Of a stretch of 64,000 bases of DNA, positions 1 to 13,300 are shown piece after piece (position 1 is the stretch's first letter; each line of letters opens with the position of its first letter). The position numbers were made by a program, and so were the translations under genes. Source of the stretch: Struthio camelus (Eukaryota > Chordata > Aves > Struthioniformes > Struthionidae); contig NC_090944.1 of the NCBI RefSeq assembly GCF_040807025.1, forward strand, positions 113,708,238 to 113,772,237. Reading direction: 5' to 3'. The notes under the pieces are model-generated. The model was not told the DNA's origin, made no database searches, and worked only from the letters and a program-made list of their open reading frames with translations.

Positions 1-440
1 GGGCTGGAGGAGCGTCGCTTCGCTGCAGCTCGAGGGTGGCTGTGCTGCCTTCGGTTTCTTGGTTTAAGAGGTGCCTTCGGTACGCCGTGAGCAATTAACA
101 AACACTACCGGCCTACGGTAACGTCTGTGGGGCTGTTATGCTGGAAAAACCAACTTGATCAGCTGCTTTGGGGAGCACTTTAGTCCCGGTGCGGTCCCCG
201 CCGCCCGAGGCCGGTGCTGGGCGAAGGCCGCCCGCTCTCCAGGCGCACGGAGACGTTGCCTCCTGGCCTGTTCGTCTTACTTCCCTCAAGCAACGGCGTT
301 GCCCTCTCCGAAGGCGCGGCAGGAACATCACCGCTGTAGCTTTACTGCGGGGCTACCAATAACGCCGAGCGCTACGCCGCGCTCCGGGGCCGGGGCCGGT
401 CCCGCCCGCGCCCCGCCCGCCCGCCCGCCCGCCGCCGGCG

Positions 441-450
441 GGGACTCCCC
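441..450 (+). promoter_or_regulatory. Consensus NF-kB site in the TRAF5 CpG island
   Basis: GGGACTCCCC fits the kB consensus GGGRNWYYCC at every position. With the preceding G it forms the near-palindrome GGGGACTCCCC (440-450). It lies 23 bases before an ISRE-type site. In such GC-rich sequence a chance match is possible. Confidence 0.45.
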
Positions 451-473
451 GGCCCGGCCCCGGGGGTTGCTGC

Positions 474-484
474 GAAACCGAAAG
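474..484 (+). promoter_or_regulatory. ISRE/IRF-type element in the TRAF5 CpG island
   Basis: GAAACCGAAAG has the GAAANNGAAA core bound by interferon regulatory factors. An A-rich motif is conspicuous inside a block that is otherwise nearly all G and C, which makes chance less likely than for the neighbouring kB site. Function is inferred. Confidence 0.45.
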
Positions 485-520
485 CGGCTCCCGGCGGCGG
501 CGCTGGCGCTTCCCCTCGCC

Positions 521-553
<33 letters not shown>
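521..553. repeat. (CCG)11 trinucleotide tract
   Basis: Eleven uninterrupted CCG triplets inside the TRAF5 CpG island, probably in promoter or 5'UTR DNA. GC-rich triplet tracts of this kind often vary in length and can form stable structures. Confidence 0.9.
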
Positions 554-554
<1 letters not shown>

Positions 555-1989
555 GGCGCACGGAGCCGCGCCCCGCGCAGCCAGGGGCGGCCGCAGACCT
601 CCCGCGCCCGGCGGCGGCGGCCAGCGCGGCCCGGCCCGGCCCGGCCCCGGAGGCAGCGAGCACCGGCGCAGGTGCGGCGGCGGCGGGAAACGCCCCCCCG
701 GGCCGGGCGGCTCCTGGGCAGCGGGGGGGCCGGGGCGGCGGCGCCGGGGCCGGGCGGGGTCGGCAGGTGCCGGCGGGCGGCGGCGCCGGGGCCGGGCTGC
801 GCGGGGGGCGCGTCACGCGTGAAGCCTTTTCTCCCCGCGCCCTTCCCGTCTCGGTAACGCGGGGGGAAGGCTGCGCTGCGCCTCGGCACGGTTTTTTCCC
901 TGAAAAAATGAGGCCTGTGTGTTTTTTAAACCCCCTCCCCCCCCCCCCCCCGGACTGCGTGCGCCGAGGATTTTTTCTTTTTTTTTTAATGTTTTCTTTT
1001 TTACTCTCGCCGCGCTGGGAGGTTTGTCTTGTTGAGAGAGCGGAGCTTTGGGTGTGCTCCGGTGCGGGCTGGCAGCGCGACCTCATCCCTCCCCTCATTA
1101 AGAGATGCACAGCAGCCAGCGGCCAGGCCCCTCTCTCCCGGCAGGGTTGTTGGGGAAACGTGGGCCGGTAGCATGCCCTGAAGGCTTACGGGCCTGAAAT
1201 TTTGGAAGATGAGAAGCAAAACCAAGCAAAAAACCAGGGACCGCCCTGACCAATGTCTCTGCGGCCGTGCTGACCTCTCTGAACTGCAGGGAGGCCGTAA
1301 CAAGCATCGCTGCTGGCGGCAGTTGGATTCTGCGGCGGGGGAGGAAATTCCTCATCTGCACGTGCACAAGCAGCGCACAAGCAGCTCTCTGACTTCTCCC
1401 TGATCAACAGCGTACTGGGACGGTACGGAGCCCCCAGGCCTCGTGCTGAGACCGGATACTTTCAACACATTAAGAGTTAGAAGGAAAAACGGAGAGTTTG
1501 CATTGCTGCCCTTCTTGGATTGCTTTGGCTGTTGTTAGTTTGGCTGCTCGTTCCTGATGTCAGCCAAGAACAACTTTCCTCACAATTTCCGTTTTGTAAA
1601 TGCAGGATGACTGAAAGATTGCAATAAGGCTCTAAAAATAACTCTCTTGGTGCGTTCAGGTCAGGCGCGTCTCTAGAATGGCAGCAGTAACACGTTTGTA
1701 ATTTTAAACCATTCTAGCTAACTCTACACAGTGCACCCAGATTTAAAGATAAGCAAAAAATTTGGGTGTCTGTCACGTTATTATGCTGGACTGCTGACCC
1801 GGATGATATTTTACTTGGTTTTGTTTCTTCTGTAGACGACGTTGCATTATTGCTTTTTATCTTAGGGTGAGTAATGGTGTTCATGTGCTACACTGAACCC
1901 AAGCCCACACAGAGTAACTTCCTTTACTGTTAGCCTTAATTACATTTGGTATTGTTGTCACGTGAGGAGCCTTTGTCATGGGTCAGGGC

Positions 1990-3110
1990 CCCAGTGTGCT
2001 AAGGGCTGTGCACACAGAGTAAAACTGCTGTCTGTGGCTGAAGGAGCATGTAGTTCCCATCAGGAGTGGGGGACACGGAGGGATGGAAGAGCAGTAGGAA
2101 GCAACGGGACCCTCTGCACCAATGTGACAGTCAGTGGTCATAGCTTCCGGGAAGCCCGTTATTTCCAGATACCTGGCAGAAGAGATTTGAGTAGAATCGC
2201 TTGCTAATATTCCTCCAAAATATCTGTCCTCCTGGTGCACTCTTGCTTGACAATAATAGCAAGTAGACAGCAGAGCCTGGTATCGTTGCCTGGCCGGAGA
2301 TGAAACTGGCCCTTTTAAACTCTCGAGGATGGCAGGGGACAAGGGCTAGGACCAGCTTTGCAACGAGGAGTTTCTGATGCAGCAGAGAAGGGGGAGATGG
2401 TGAAGGGATGGACAGAGAGTGGTGAGGTGGTTAAAGAAGTGGCCTAGAAAAATGATCTCTGCAGCAGCATTCTGGGTGGATGAATAAGTAAAGATTGCAT
2501 TTCCAGAGAACTGAGTTTTGGAAAATGAAAGGCGGATGGGAGCCCAGAGTAGAGTTTTACTTGCATAAGTAGACAAGAAATATTGTATTGTATGGGGGCA
2601 TCATGCAGGTATTTGTGAACCTCTAAAGCTTTAGGTCCAAGGCAGGGCCAAAGGTTATGAACCCAAGTGTAATAGGGGCAGGCTATCTCGATTTTAGCTA
2701 CTGAGAGAGGGATTGTGCAGAAGGGCTGGTTGGGGAGGGCTAAGGGCAGTAGGTTAAGTCTGAGTTGATGTCCACAGCAGAGATACTGGAGGAGAAGCTG
2801 AGACTGCAGCTTGTGCAGAAAAATAGTCTGCAGTAATATGGTAGATCTGTGTGTATTTGACACAGAAATTTTGGCTAGATAGTTGTTAACTGCCGAAATA
2901 CAAGATTCAGAGTAAAATCGTGACGAGAGGAAAGCTTGTGGCAGTCACAGAAACTGCAGAGAGCACGAGGAGGATATACCGAAGGAATAATTATGGAGTT
3001 TAGAGAGGGTGAGGAAGGGCATCCAAGAGGGGACAAGATTTTAAAAATTGTTGCTGGAGACTTTGAGAAAAGGAATTTCAAATAAGTGTAAAGAGCAGAA
3101 AACAGAGGTG
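1990..3110. repeat. Possible worn ancient interspersed repeat
   Basis: A purine-rich stretch of GAGGTGG, GGAGGAG and GGATGGATG-like wording that resembles, from memory, old amniote LINE-derived repeats of the L2/L3 type. The part beginning GTGCTAAGGGCTGTGCACAC resembles the 'GTGCTGTACAAACACA' portion of such elements. Boundaries and family are uncertain. Confidence 0.3.
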
Positions 3111-4238
3111 TCTTTATTTCACCCCGCATGCTTGATAGGTGGTGTCCTTAAGAGAGGAGCTAGTTGTTACCTAGCGGGCACAGCAGGGAGCTGTGAATGA
3201 GGTCGGCTGCTGTTATTTCTGTGCTGCATACCAGTGGTACACACGCTGGTGTGTTGCTGCAGACTTACAGGGTGCCTGATTTCCCAGCTTTTGCGCTGTT
3301 CTTGGCATTCTTTCTTTAAGCTAATCTATAACCCCTTATCTTCTTCAATTCTTTGTCTGGCCTTTTGATTATAAATAAGTAGACAATATTTCTCATCGAG
3401 GAATAGTTGACTGTGGACTCCTCTCTGTGGCCCTCCAGTGAGTCTGTGTGCGTTGCAGTATTTTATGGGCTCCTGATCTTCTTGGGGCAATAGTGGCAGT
3501 GATACTGGCAGTTTTTCACATGCGGCACCTCGTAGACATCGCAGTCTCAGCAGTGCTTACTGGCCAGCCCAGAGCATCGTGCTCATGCAAGGATGCTGCA
3601 TCAGGACCCAAGCCAGCTTGGTTGGGTGGTTGGGTATTGCATGCCCAAGGTGTGCTTGAGCTGTGCCCTGAGGAGCAACAGCATCTTCAGAACCTAACCT
3701 TGTCTGAGCCTTTTCTTTCCAAGTTTCTCCGCTAATGACCACAAGGAGTAAATGTTCCCGTTATTAGCTGTGCATTATCTGTACCAGTGGAGGTAGCAGT
3801 GTGCTGCTGTTGCACATTCGCCTTCCCTCTGTCCAGGGCAGGGGTGCTCAGGGAGATGAGGAAGCTGAATCATGCGTATTGTTAATAAAAATGGTACAAA
3901 AATTTCCATAGTCTCCACAGCTCAGTCTTGCAACAAGTAAATAAGTGTATGAGAAACTTGTCTGTACCCTAAGCCACAGTGGTTTTTGTATGGGACTGCC
4001 CAGAGTGCTTTCAAGTTAAGCGTATTTGTCTCTGTGTGTGGGACTGATTAACCTCATTTATATTTGTAATATAATGACATTTACAGGCAAGGGTTCTGTA
4101 AGGGTAAATACATTGCTCTGGATCATAATATCGAAATGAAAAATTATTGCTATTATACAAATCCTTCTAGTGCCTGAGCAAACTTCAAGGAGAGGAACAA
4201 TCTGCAAACCAGTTTTGCCCACAGTGATGACTGTGAGA

Positions 4239-4268
4239 CGCGCGCACGCACACACACACACACACACA
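4239..4268. repeat. (CA)n microsatellite
   Basis: Alternating CG/CA passing into about ten CA units, in TRAF5 intron 1. Confidence 0.9.
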
Positions 4269-7200
4269 GGGGTTCTTCACTGATAAGTCACACATGGTTT
4301 TCAGTCCTCTCTATTTTGAGAGGATATATTTGGGTTTCAGAAACAAAGTTTCTGCCCAAAACTGTAAATGTATCTGTGCGCTTGAAATTGAAATATTGGC
4401 CTTACTGAGTATGACGGAAACAAAAATCACAGATTTCATTTCTTAATGTTGTCTTAGAGACAGCAGAGATAAATGGTTATGGGACCACATATTCAATGGA
4501 AGATGGTATACAGGAGTATTGGGCATAATCTGTTAAAAAAAAAAAATCATCCTTTTGTCTGTCTCGCTGTCAGCAGTGTAACCTTGTGTCTTGGCAGCTT
4601 TTCACTGAGGAGTTACAAACATGGGAAGCTGGTGAAGCCTTGATATGCCTTGAGGACGCTAAAACTGTAGTGATGTTCTTCACTGCCGAAATACAGAAAA
4701 TTGGTGCCAACTAGGAGAGCAGAGCAGGACGTTACCCGCAGCGTGTTAGCAGCCTTTTTGTGTTGCACCTCGTATTAGTAGCCTTTTTACGTTGCGTGTT
4801 GTCTGAGGTCACAGCAAGCCACTGCCTGGGGGCAGCTGGGCTCGCTAGTCCCGAGTGCTGCCGGAGCGACGCTGGGCCGTGAGCCCTGGCCGGGGCAGCA
4901 GAGCCGGGCGCCGCGGGCGGCCGCCGAGCTGTGGGACTGCAAGGCCTGCTCGGAGGAGGGCTGCGCAAAACCCCCAGTTTGTACTGCTGTAATTCTTCAG
5001 ATGAAATCAAACATGACGCGGAAAAACTGCCTTAGCAGAATTTTAGTTTATCCCAGAGATTTGGATGTGAGGTTACTGAAGAAACTGAGTTTTTCCAGAG
5101 ATTTCTGTGCACATGCTGATTAAATTACTCATTAAGACTAATTCGAATGATTAGGAGTGCAGAAAATTGAAATCAAGACTCTCTTATGCCTTGAATAGGT
5201 ATTAATGGCAAGCCAGCTGAAGTCCTGGAGAGTATATCCCCTTGGAGAGGTAGTATCCTCCTTGGAAGGGGAGGTAAAGTTAGAAGGGGAATTATGAATG
5301 CCCATCACTAAGACCCAGTCCTGCAAAATATGTAGTGGCCTACTTATTTGTTAGCAGAGATGAGGACTTTGCTTTGGCTCTGATTCACTTCCGTTCAAGA
5401 AAATAAATTTAAAAGCACTAATCATCTTACTCTCTGTCTGTCACCGTAACTTCTTTTCAATAACTTTTCTCTGTGTTGTTCTTGTATCTTCGTTTCTTTT
5501 CCTTCGTTCTGTTTCCTAAATGCTGTTGCTGCCTATTTTCTCACATGCCTTCGTCCCCTTGCGCGTGCTTTAAGTAAACTTTCTAATGCTCCTTAGTGGT
5601 TCCTGCCTCCATGCGCAGGGTCTTCGGCGCTGTGTTGGCAGGGGAGGCCACTGAAGGATGTGTGTGAATGGTAACGCCAGACTATTGCTTGCTACTCATC
5701 TGCAGAGTGAAATTGTTTAAAATTAAGATCCTGCTCCTACTCAACTTCTCCATTTGGGGTTTTCCCCAAAGCTTCCCAGAAGCAGCTGGCGCTTCCTGGA
5801 GCTGTGCTGGCGAGCGTTGCACTGGCGGCTGGGCGGCCTCCTCCGCGCCAAGCCGGCCGGGATCTCTCCTTCCTCTAGAGCAACCAGTTTCATGGAAACT
5901 CCTTGCGAAGTTGGTTTGCTCTTCTGATGTCAACCAGTGCTAAGGTTGTATACAGGCAACAGCTTGGCCAGGATGCGTCGTGAGGACGTGTATTGATTGC
6001 AAAGACACAAGGATGTCTTCTACTTTAAAAAACTTAACCACAGAAGCGGGCTTACATTGTATCTAGGAATACAACTGGCATCAATTTAATTGATCAAGAA
6101 GTGACATGCCTTCAAATGATGGCCTTTTCTCTTGGTCAGCGTTGCACTGACTTAGCGACAACTTGGCCGTTTCCGAGCTTCAGGGAAGGTTTGGGGAAAA
6201 CGCGTGGTAGGTGGAAGTGCCTCCTGTGAGGGGAGATTGAACCAGATTAGAAATGCTCTGGGAGCAAGTTCGACTGAAGGGAAGAGGCTAATGACTTGCA
6301 TTTTCTATAAGATAGAAAGAAGCTTTCTTTGGTGTACCAGTATCTTAAATAACAGGAATCCTATAAAATACTGCTTTTGTAGAAAATAAGATGCCTTACC
6401 TTAGGGGAAAAAAAGGTTGTTATCACTTTGTTTGATTGGGGGTTTATCTAATTGGCCAAGGAAAGCAAGGTAAAACGCTCAAGCTGATAGCTTTTTTTTT
6501 GTTTACATAGCAAACAAAATTAAAAGATAAAAATAGAAAGCCAAGGGAGGCAGCAGAGGAGAGTAAGGAATGGGTGAGGCTGTAAACTGAGCCTGTGGCA
6601 CTGCAGTAAGGGAAATACATTTTTGCCTGGGGAGAGGAGGCTGACATACAGAGAAATTGTGAAGAGGAGGACTGCCAGGAATCCTGCGTATGCAGTTAAG
6701 TTCGAGTTGTAAAATCAATAGGGAGTGCAAGCACTTTAATTATTACAAGCCCCAAAATAAACATCTATTTTCATAAAATTGATTTTATCTCATTTGGAAA
6801 GTTGTTGTAAATATAAAATGTCCAGGCAGCCTTCAGTGAAAGTTAGTGCAGCCTAACTTTACTGTGCTAACTTTAGGTTGGACCAGTGCACTTTCCTTGT
6901 ATAAGCAGTCCCCAGTCTTCCTAAAGTGAGTTGATCCCGCTGTGTTCATAAGGGCTACTTGCAGAGGGATTTTCAAGGTTGGACCTTGCTTTTCCTTACA
7001 TCCTCATGTGTTTCCTGCTGACCATTTTATTTTTAATTTGGTCACATCACTTGCTCCTTTTTCGAAAGTGATGCTATTAATGTGAAAACAAGAACTGTGA
7101 GGAAAGTTACTGGTAACCTTCTGCTGCTCCAAGAAATGAATTCTGCAGTCACTGCAGCACCTTAAGGGAAACTACTTTTCAATGGCTTGTCGTTTGTCCT

Positions 7201-10200
7201 AACACTTTGAAACATTTTTAGACATGATCTTTTCAAAGCTACGCTGGGGGATTTCCACGCCCTTGCTGCTTTAAAATGCTCGTACTGCTGTTTAACCACA
7301 GAGCTGACACTCACACACTCTCCCTCGCGCGCACGCTCTCGTTTTCTCCCCGTTAAGGATCAGCTACAGTTTTCAGGTATGGGTCTGTCAAAAGATAGCT
7401 TGTTAATTTGTTAATTATTGGCAGGACTCTGGCGATGTTATAATTATTTGCCGTCTTTAAATGGCTCTTCAGCTATTAACTGTTGCAGACTGATGTTTGA
7501 AAACCGTGCAGGTTTGTTAATACAAGGCTGGAGAATCTGAGAGATCTTAGACAGAGTTCGTCAGAAGGCATAGATACTGCCCAGAGTTTGTACGGCTCTG
7601 TAATGTCAGCGATGCTGGCTGGGGATCTTTTTATGTAAAGTTGTGTTGTTGCTGGGGAAGGCAGTAAAACATCCAGGTATTGATAAAGAAGTTTAAAGTG
7701 ACTGCCAAATTAAAGAATTACTCAGTTTTGTGGTGGGTTAGTCTGAGCAAGGAAGATCTGTATAAGTATATTCTTCAGGAGCATCAGTATTTACCAACTT
7801 GAAATGCAGATATTGAAAGCTTTTTTTTTTTTTTTTCTCAAGTAACTATGTTATTAAGGACCAAGTGTTTCACTGATTTTTCTTTTTCAATGGCTATTGA
7901 ATGTAAACTTTTTGTAGAGTGACTGCATGGATTTTAGGAACAAAATTATTTTCTAGCTGTGAAATGAGATTATTTTAAGACATAGTGTACAGATTACTGT
8001 AAGATAATATTGTATTGATTAGATATAGAGAGATTTCTTGGTAATACAATATAAATTCATTAATCAGTGATTAGGAGATCCATGGAAAAAAGTAGATGTA
8101 ACAAATAAGCAAGCAGGCCACAAAATCAAAGCTACTTCAGCGCTAGATACACTTTGTTAGTTATATGGATGTATTTTTAGTGTTGTATTTTAATGTTGCC
8201 CGTAAAAATGATGAAGTCTAGTCTTATGGGAATTTATTGTAATGCCTGGCTGTAAATCTATGCAAAGAAAACCATGTAGTCATATTCTCTTTAATGAAAA
8301 TTTGCTTATGGAGATTAGCAAGTTGATGCTTGTTTTACTGTGCTTTTAGAATAAGGTGATACGGAAATTTGAAGGGGATAAAAGTTGCCTGTATACCAAA
8401 GAAATCAAATTTGGTTCTGCCTGTAGCTACATCCCTTGTGGGTCCCCAGGCAGACATCCGGTAGGAAATTCCTGCTGTTAGAAATATTCTCTCCTGGGTA
8501 CCAGTTGGTCGCTGCACTGTGTTTTTTAAGGGATTAGGCTATTAGCAGAGGTTGCCTTGCTGCCAGGAGTGAGCCCTGCACGTACACGGGGAGCCTACTT
8601 CGATGCAGCGGCGGATCTTTTTCCTCCTCATGTAAGAAGCCACAAATGTGCATCCAGAATCCTTCCCCCCTGTGGGGACCCCACAAGTGGGTTTTGTTGT
8701 CACTGGTCAAAATATTGTCACTCTTCCTGTATCCGAAGGGACAAGGATGATCCCATAGTGACATCAGATGGCATCATCTGTTGTTTTTAGATGACTCAAT
8801 ATAATCTGCTGTATCTTAAATACATACATATTTTTAAGTGTGTAGCTATCTGTAGTTGGTCTTTTGCAGACTTTATTACCTTTACAGTTCTATACGTTAA
8901 GTGTAGGGGCTTATTTTCCCCACAATGCAGGGTTTGTGTGGAGGAGCCTTATATTATTAGTAAGTCATATAACTGGGTTATTTTCGTTCAAAAATACCAG
9001 AGACAGCTGATCTACCTAGCTGATAAGGCAGTTTGGAGAGAGTAATTTTAATGCAAGTTACATTCCCTTCCGTCATGTTTCTGTCTATCAACTCCCAATG
9101 GAATGAATTGGTCTCAGGCCTCTGAAGTATATTGAATTTTACAAACATTTTCCCCGTCTGGAGTAACACAGGCTTCCAGTTCTAATATGCCATAAAAGAT
9201 GGTTAATTTTTGAGGGAGGGGCAGAGAGTCTTCTCAGACCTGTCCCTGCCAAGTACCTTGGAGCAAAGGGATGTTGGTGAGCTAGAAGTGGGAGAGCATG
9301 ACTGGAAGTCTCTTTCCGTGCTCTGTCATATGCATTTTCCCATCATATGCTTGGGGAGCCAGCACAGTGCTTTCTACGGAGCAATGCTCCGGTTTGGGAA
9401 GGTAACCAGGCACGAGCCTCCCCGTACACGGAGCACTGGGCAGGGACCATGCTGCAGCCACTGCCACCCACCTCTTTGCTAGCCAGCGGGACCAAGAGTC
9501 CTGTTTTCTTGTCCAAACATAATGACCAAAGCTGTGGTAACAATTCACATATTTGCCCTCCTCGGTCTAAAAGACAAGGTGGTTTTTAGTGCTTGTGCTT
9601 CGGTCAGCCATCCTCGATGTTTTGGTCTATTTTCAGGCCAGTGTTACAGCCTGCCTGAGCGGCTGTTGCCCTTGTAGCTCATGCGGTAATCCGATAACTC
9701 CTCTTGGGAGCTTGATTTCACATGAGGGAAAACAGGGAAACATATTCTCTTAGAAAAGAATTACCGCATTATAGAGATGTTTTTACTCTGTGTGCACGTT
9801 TTTGTTGCCCAAACCGTTTCTCTGCCCAGTGTCGTGCAGTGTGATGTAGGTGTTGCACACTGTTTCTCCTCCCTTCTGACTGCTGGTGGCCCAGATCAGC
9901 AGCGTCGCCCCTGGGGGAGACGTCACGGGGAGCATCACTGCTGGAGGGGAACCGCTGTAACGGGGGTGTGAAAAGCGTTCATATGATGGCTGTGTTTTCA
10001 CAAGTGATATCATGCTGATTTTTCTCCTTATTAACACTGTCTGCTTGTGTCTTTCTCAGCACAATAAGATAAACCAAATGTGGACTATTTGAATAGAAAA
10101 TATTTGGCCTCGCTTTGGTGTGGTGGTAGTTAGGATAGCGCACGTTTAAAACAGCTTATTTTCACTATGAAAATTCTCCACCTTGGATTTTTCCCAATGA

Positions 10201-10260
10201 ACTTAAAAGCATCTGCGTACCACACGTTTATGGAAGAAGATGTTTCCGGAGCGTTCTGCC

Positions 10261-10304
10261 GTTGGTATGGGTGGCGGTATGGGTGTCGTTGGTATGGGTG
10301 GGGA
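10261..10304. repeat. GGTATGGGTG minisatellite-like tandem repeat
   Basis: Three imperfect copies of a GGTATGGGTG unit in a row, giving several closely spaced G-runs on the plus strand. Lies in TRAF5 intron 1. Confidence 0.7.
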
Positions 10305-13300
10305 TACTGAGGCGATACGGCAGCGTAGCTACGAGCTGTTTGTGCTGTGTGGCTGCTGAGGTCCCGCTGTGCGGTAGTTATTTGTACGACTTGGGCTTAG
10401 CTTCTAGTGGCTCAAACTACTTTTCCAATGTGAGGTCAGAATTCGTTCTGCTTATGCCAGGATATAGAAAGGAAGTTTTCGGACGTATAGATTTTCTGTG
10501 TCCCCAGAGCATTTCATTTTCTCTACGCTTTTCCAGTGGCGTTGCAGTGCAAGTCTATTTGTAGCGTTGCTGTGTGCGTTGTGCCCCTGCCACGAGCATC
10601 CTTATACAGTGGGAGTCCACCACTGTCTGACATGTTAAAGCAATATTACAGCTTGCATGCTAAGCAGCTGTAGCGTATGCAAAGAAGGGGATACCTTGGC
10701 TTTGTTCTTGGCGGCGTAGCATGCAGAAGTGAAAGCATACCTCACCTCCTGTGCGGGGCAGGCATTAGCGTCAGCAGGAAGCTGATTCAGTTAACCATGG
10801 GCGCTCTTTCTTTCACAAAGAGCACTTTTTCCTCTGACTGTTTCCCTTTGGTTTTGGTTGAGAGGGCACAGGCGGCAGACGCTTGAAGGCAGGCGTGGAA
10901 GAGGAGCTTCTGCAGTCAGCGCCGGGTCACACGTACGCGCTCGGACGGGAATCACGCTCCGCTTGTAATGGTTCGGATGACATCACTCTTAGCGCTGACT
11001 GCAGTCGGTTTGTCACAGAAATGTCATTTGTCGACGCCTCTGGAATAACGTCACCGCCCCAACGCACAGCGATTCTGGCAGGCGATCCGGTGAAGCGACG
11101 TAAGCCAGCAGTGACTCCAGTGCAGCAAAGGGACCCTTTTCGAAGTTATCCCAAACATCTCTAAGTCCCGACACCATTCACGGCCAATTTGCGTAGGAAG
11201 AGCTGATAATACCTGAAGGCTTCCACTGAAAAATAGAGGGAAGCCGGCAGGCAAGGTGCTGCCGTCGCCCCGGGGCTCCCAGCCGGACCCGTGAAGGGGG
11301 GAGCTCTCACCGGCCCCTTTCCGCTCGGAAAGCCACTGCAGGCGCCACAGCAATAACCGCCAGGCCGGCGGCGGTGCAAACGTCCTAAGCGCTCTGCGCA
11401 TCCGGACCTTTCCTGGCCTCAACCTCAGCAGCCAGACCCGCGTAGCGCCTAGAGCGCTCTGCCTGCGCCCGTGGCTCGTCCCTGCCTCGTAACGCAGCTG
11501 CTTGCTCTCTGAGCCGGGCTGGGGCGGAGGAGGAGGAGGAGGGGAAAAGCTGTGTGAACTAAGATGCTCAGAGGCTCGTTTTGAGGAATAGCTTTTCTTT
11601 TTTGGTGGGGGATATATGTGCATCTTGAAGGTGCTTAAGGAAAGAAGTGATCTCATTTCAGGAAAATGTGTGGAAGGTGTATTATATAAAGAAGTGCTTT
11701 CTTCAGAAAGGGATAGGAGTGAATGTTGTTGATTTAGTGAGCAGAGAGATCTATAAATGAGTTTCTGGATGGTATTTTGGGCTGGTAACTGTTTCTTCTT
11801 AACCTTGTTTTTGTTGCCTAGAATATTTATAACATTGTTTACCCCAGCTAGAAGTACATTATACAGTAAGGTAGACCCTAAAAGACAGAAACTGGTACAA
11901 CTGGATTTCTGGTGGGGTTTTACATGGTGCAGCATTAACTTGCTAAATCCTTAACGTCAGGAGCTCTGTCCTAGAGTGCAGTAGGATTCAGGAAGTTGGA
12001 TGTTATGTAAATGAGAAAAAGCATTAATAAGAAACTGAAAGGAAACGTGTTCTAGGGCTTTACCTGGCCGTTAACAGGGAGGGTTAGTAGGAGACGCGTC
12101 CTATAGGTGGTCTATGCTCTAGAAGTGACCGGTGACACTTACTTGTCTGTCTCAGAGGCAGCAGCACCGTCCGCTGTTGGAGCGAGTGACGGAGCTCCCC
12201 AAGGCGCCGGGCTGGTAGCTCCTCCAGGCTGCATCGCTGCGTCCCTGGTTGATGTGAAAAAAATGAAGTTGTTTCTAATTGAGCCTCAGAGCAATGGGAG
12301 ACCCATCTTTGGAGGAGAAAGGGCCAGCCATTTAAAAACTGAAGGAGGGAGATGGGCAATTGTCTCTCGTTCCAAGCAGAAGGCTGTTTGTTTGGAGCAA
12401 CCGAAGAGGGCTGTTTGCAAAAGATGTTCGCTGCCCAAGCAGTTCTCCGTGCGGGGGTGTATGCTGTGTCTCTGGTTGTTTAGCACACTGATTTTTTATT
12501 CTCATAATAGTATTATTAGGACTCATATTCCTGTGACATTAGATGATGATGTGCTTAGTTACGCTTGAGTAAATCTGACATTCGGTCTGGTAGAGGGCAG
12601 GGGGGCTCACACAAGCTGGCAGGTAAATGCAGCGATATAATAATGAGCTGTGTTTTGTGCTGTCGATAATGAGATACAGAAAAATGGCCAGAAGAGCAAA
12701 CCGTGAGTTAAATTTTTCATTGCGAGTAGGTTGCTGTGGCAGGTGCATTCAGCTTCTGTCCACATCCTCTCGGTAAGAAGGGTCTGCTGAAGGTGAAGTT
12801 GTAAGTAATCAGTGGCAAATCTTCAAGGTTTGCAGCTATTAGGGCTGGAAACACAGGTTGCTGTTTTTTCCTATTACAGAGCCAACGTTGGCTGCCTGTG
12901 CTGTGCGTGCTCCATCATGCGTGTTGGTGGGCTGAGAGAAAAACTTAAGTCACAATTCTGATTGCAGTCTTGCTTTTTTTTTCCCCCACCGCATCTTTCA
13001 GACAGGATTAATATAGCCAGGAACTCGCAAGTAAGTAAGATTTTGAAAAATAGTGTTATAATTTACTGCTATAAATGAGTGACCACCTGGAAAAAGAAAG
13101 ATGTCAAATTAAGAGGCTTTGGCTTCTGTTACACCTAAACTGAAGGTAAAAATCTTTCTGCTGCCCTTGTTTTGGTTCCTTGCTGTTAACCACAAAGCTG
13201 TGTTCTTTTTGAACCAGTGCAGTGAATTAGTAAGAAAGGGCGGGTGGGCTTTATGTTACATGTAGACTTTGCTGGCAGGCATTAGGGTCAAGACTTGACC

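Larger units (their letters stand above)
360..880 (+). promoter_or_regulatory. TRAF5: CpG island, probable TRAF5 promoter and non-coding first exon
   Basis: Extremely GC- and CpG-rich block at the left edge, about 13 kb upstream of the TRAF5 start codon and on the strand that reads into it. It contains a consensus kB site (441-450), an ISRE-type site (474-484) and a (CCG)11 tract (521-553). Possible splice donors for a non-coding first exon are CAG|GTGCGG (exon ending at 671) and CAG|GTGCCG (ending at 766). Neither is strong, so the exon end is not settled. Long open frames on both strands here are low-complexity Pro/Ala/Gly/Arg translations of GC-rich DNA and are not taken as genes. Assignment to TRAF5 is inferred from position and strand. 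Confidence 0.65.

Noticed and set aside
155-1171. 338-codon plus-strand open frame in the left CpG island
   Set aside because: Pro/Ala/Gly/Arg low-complexity translation of GC-rich DNA with no domain; the opposite strand is open too.
8436-8686. Inverted repeat CTTGTGGGTCCCCAGG with its near complement about 220 bases on
   Set aside because: A single pair with one or two mismatches and no target-site duplication or other transposon mark.
11051-11935. 294-codon minus-strand open frame in TRAF5 intron 1
   Set aside because: Long, but contains homopolymer-like Pro, Lys and Ser runs, no recognisable domain and no splice or start context; partly GC-rich.
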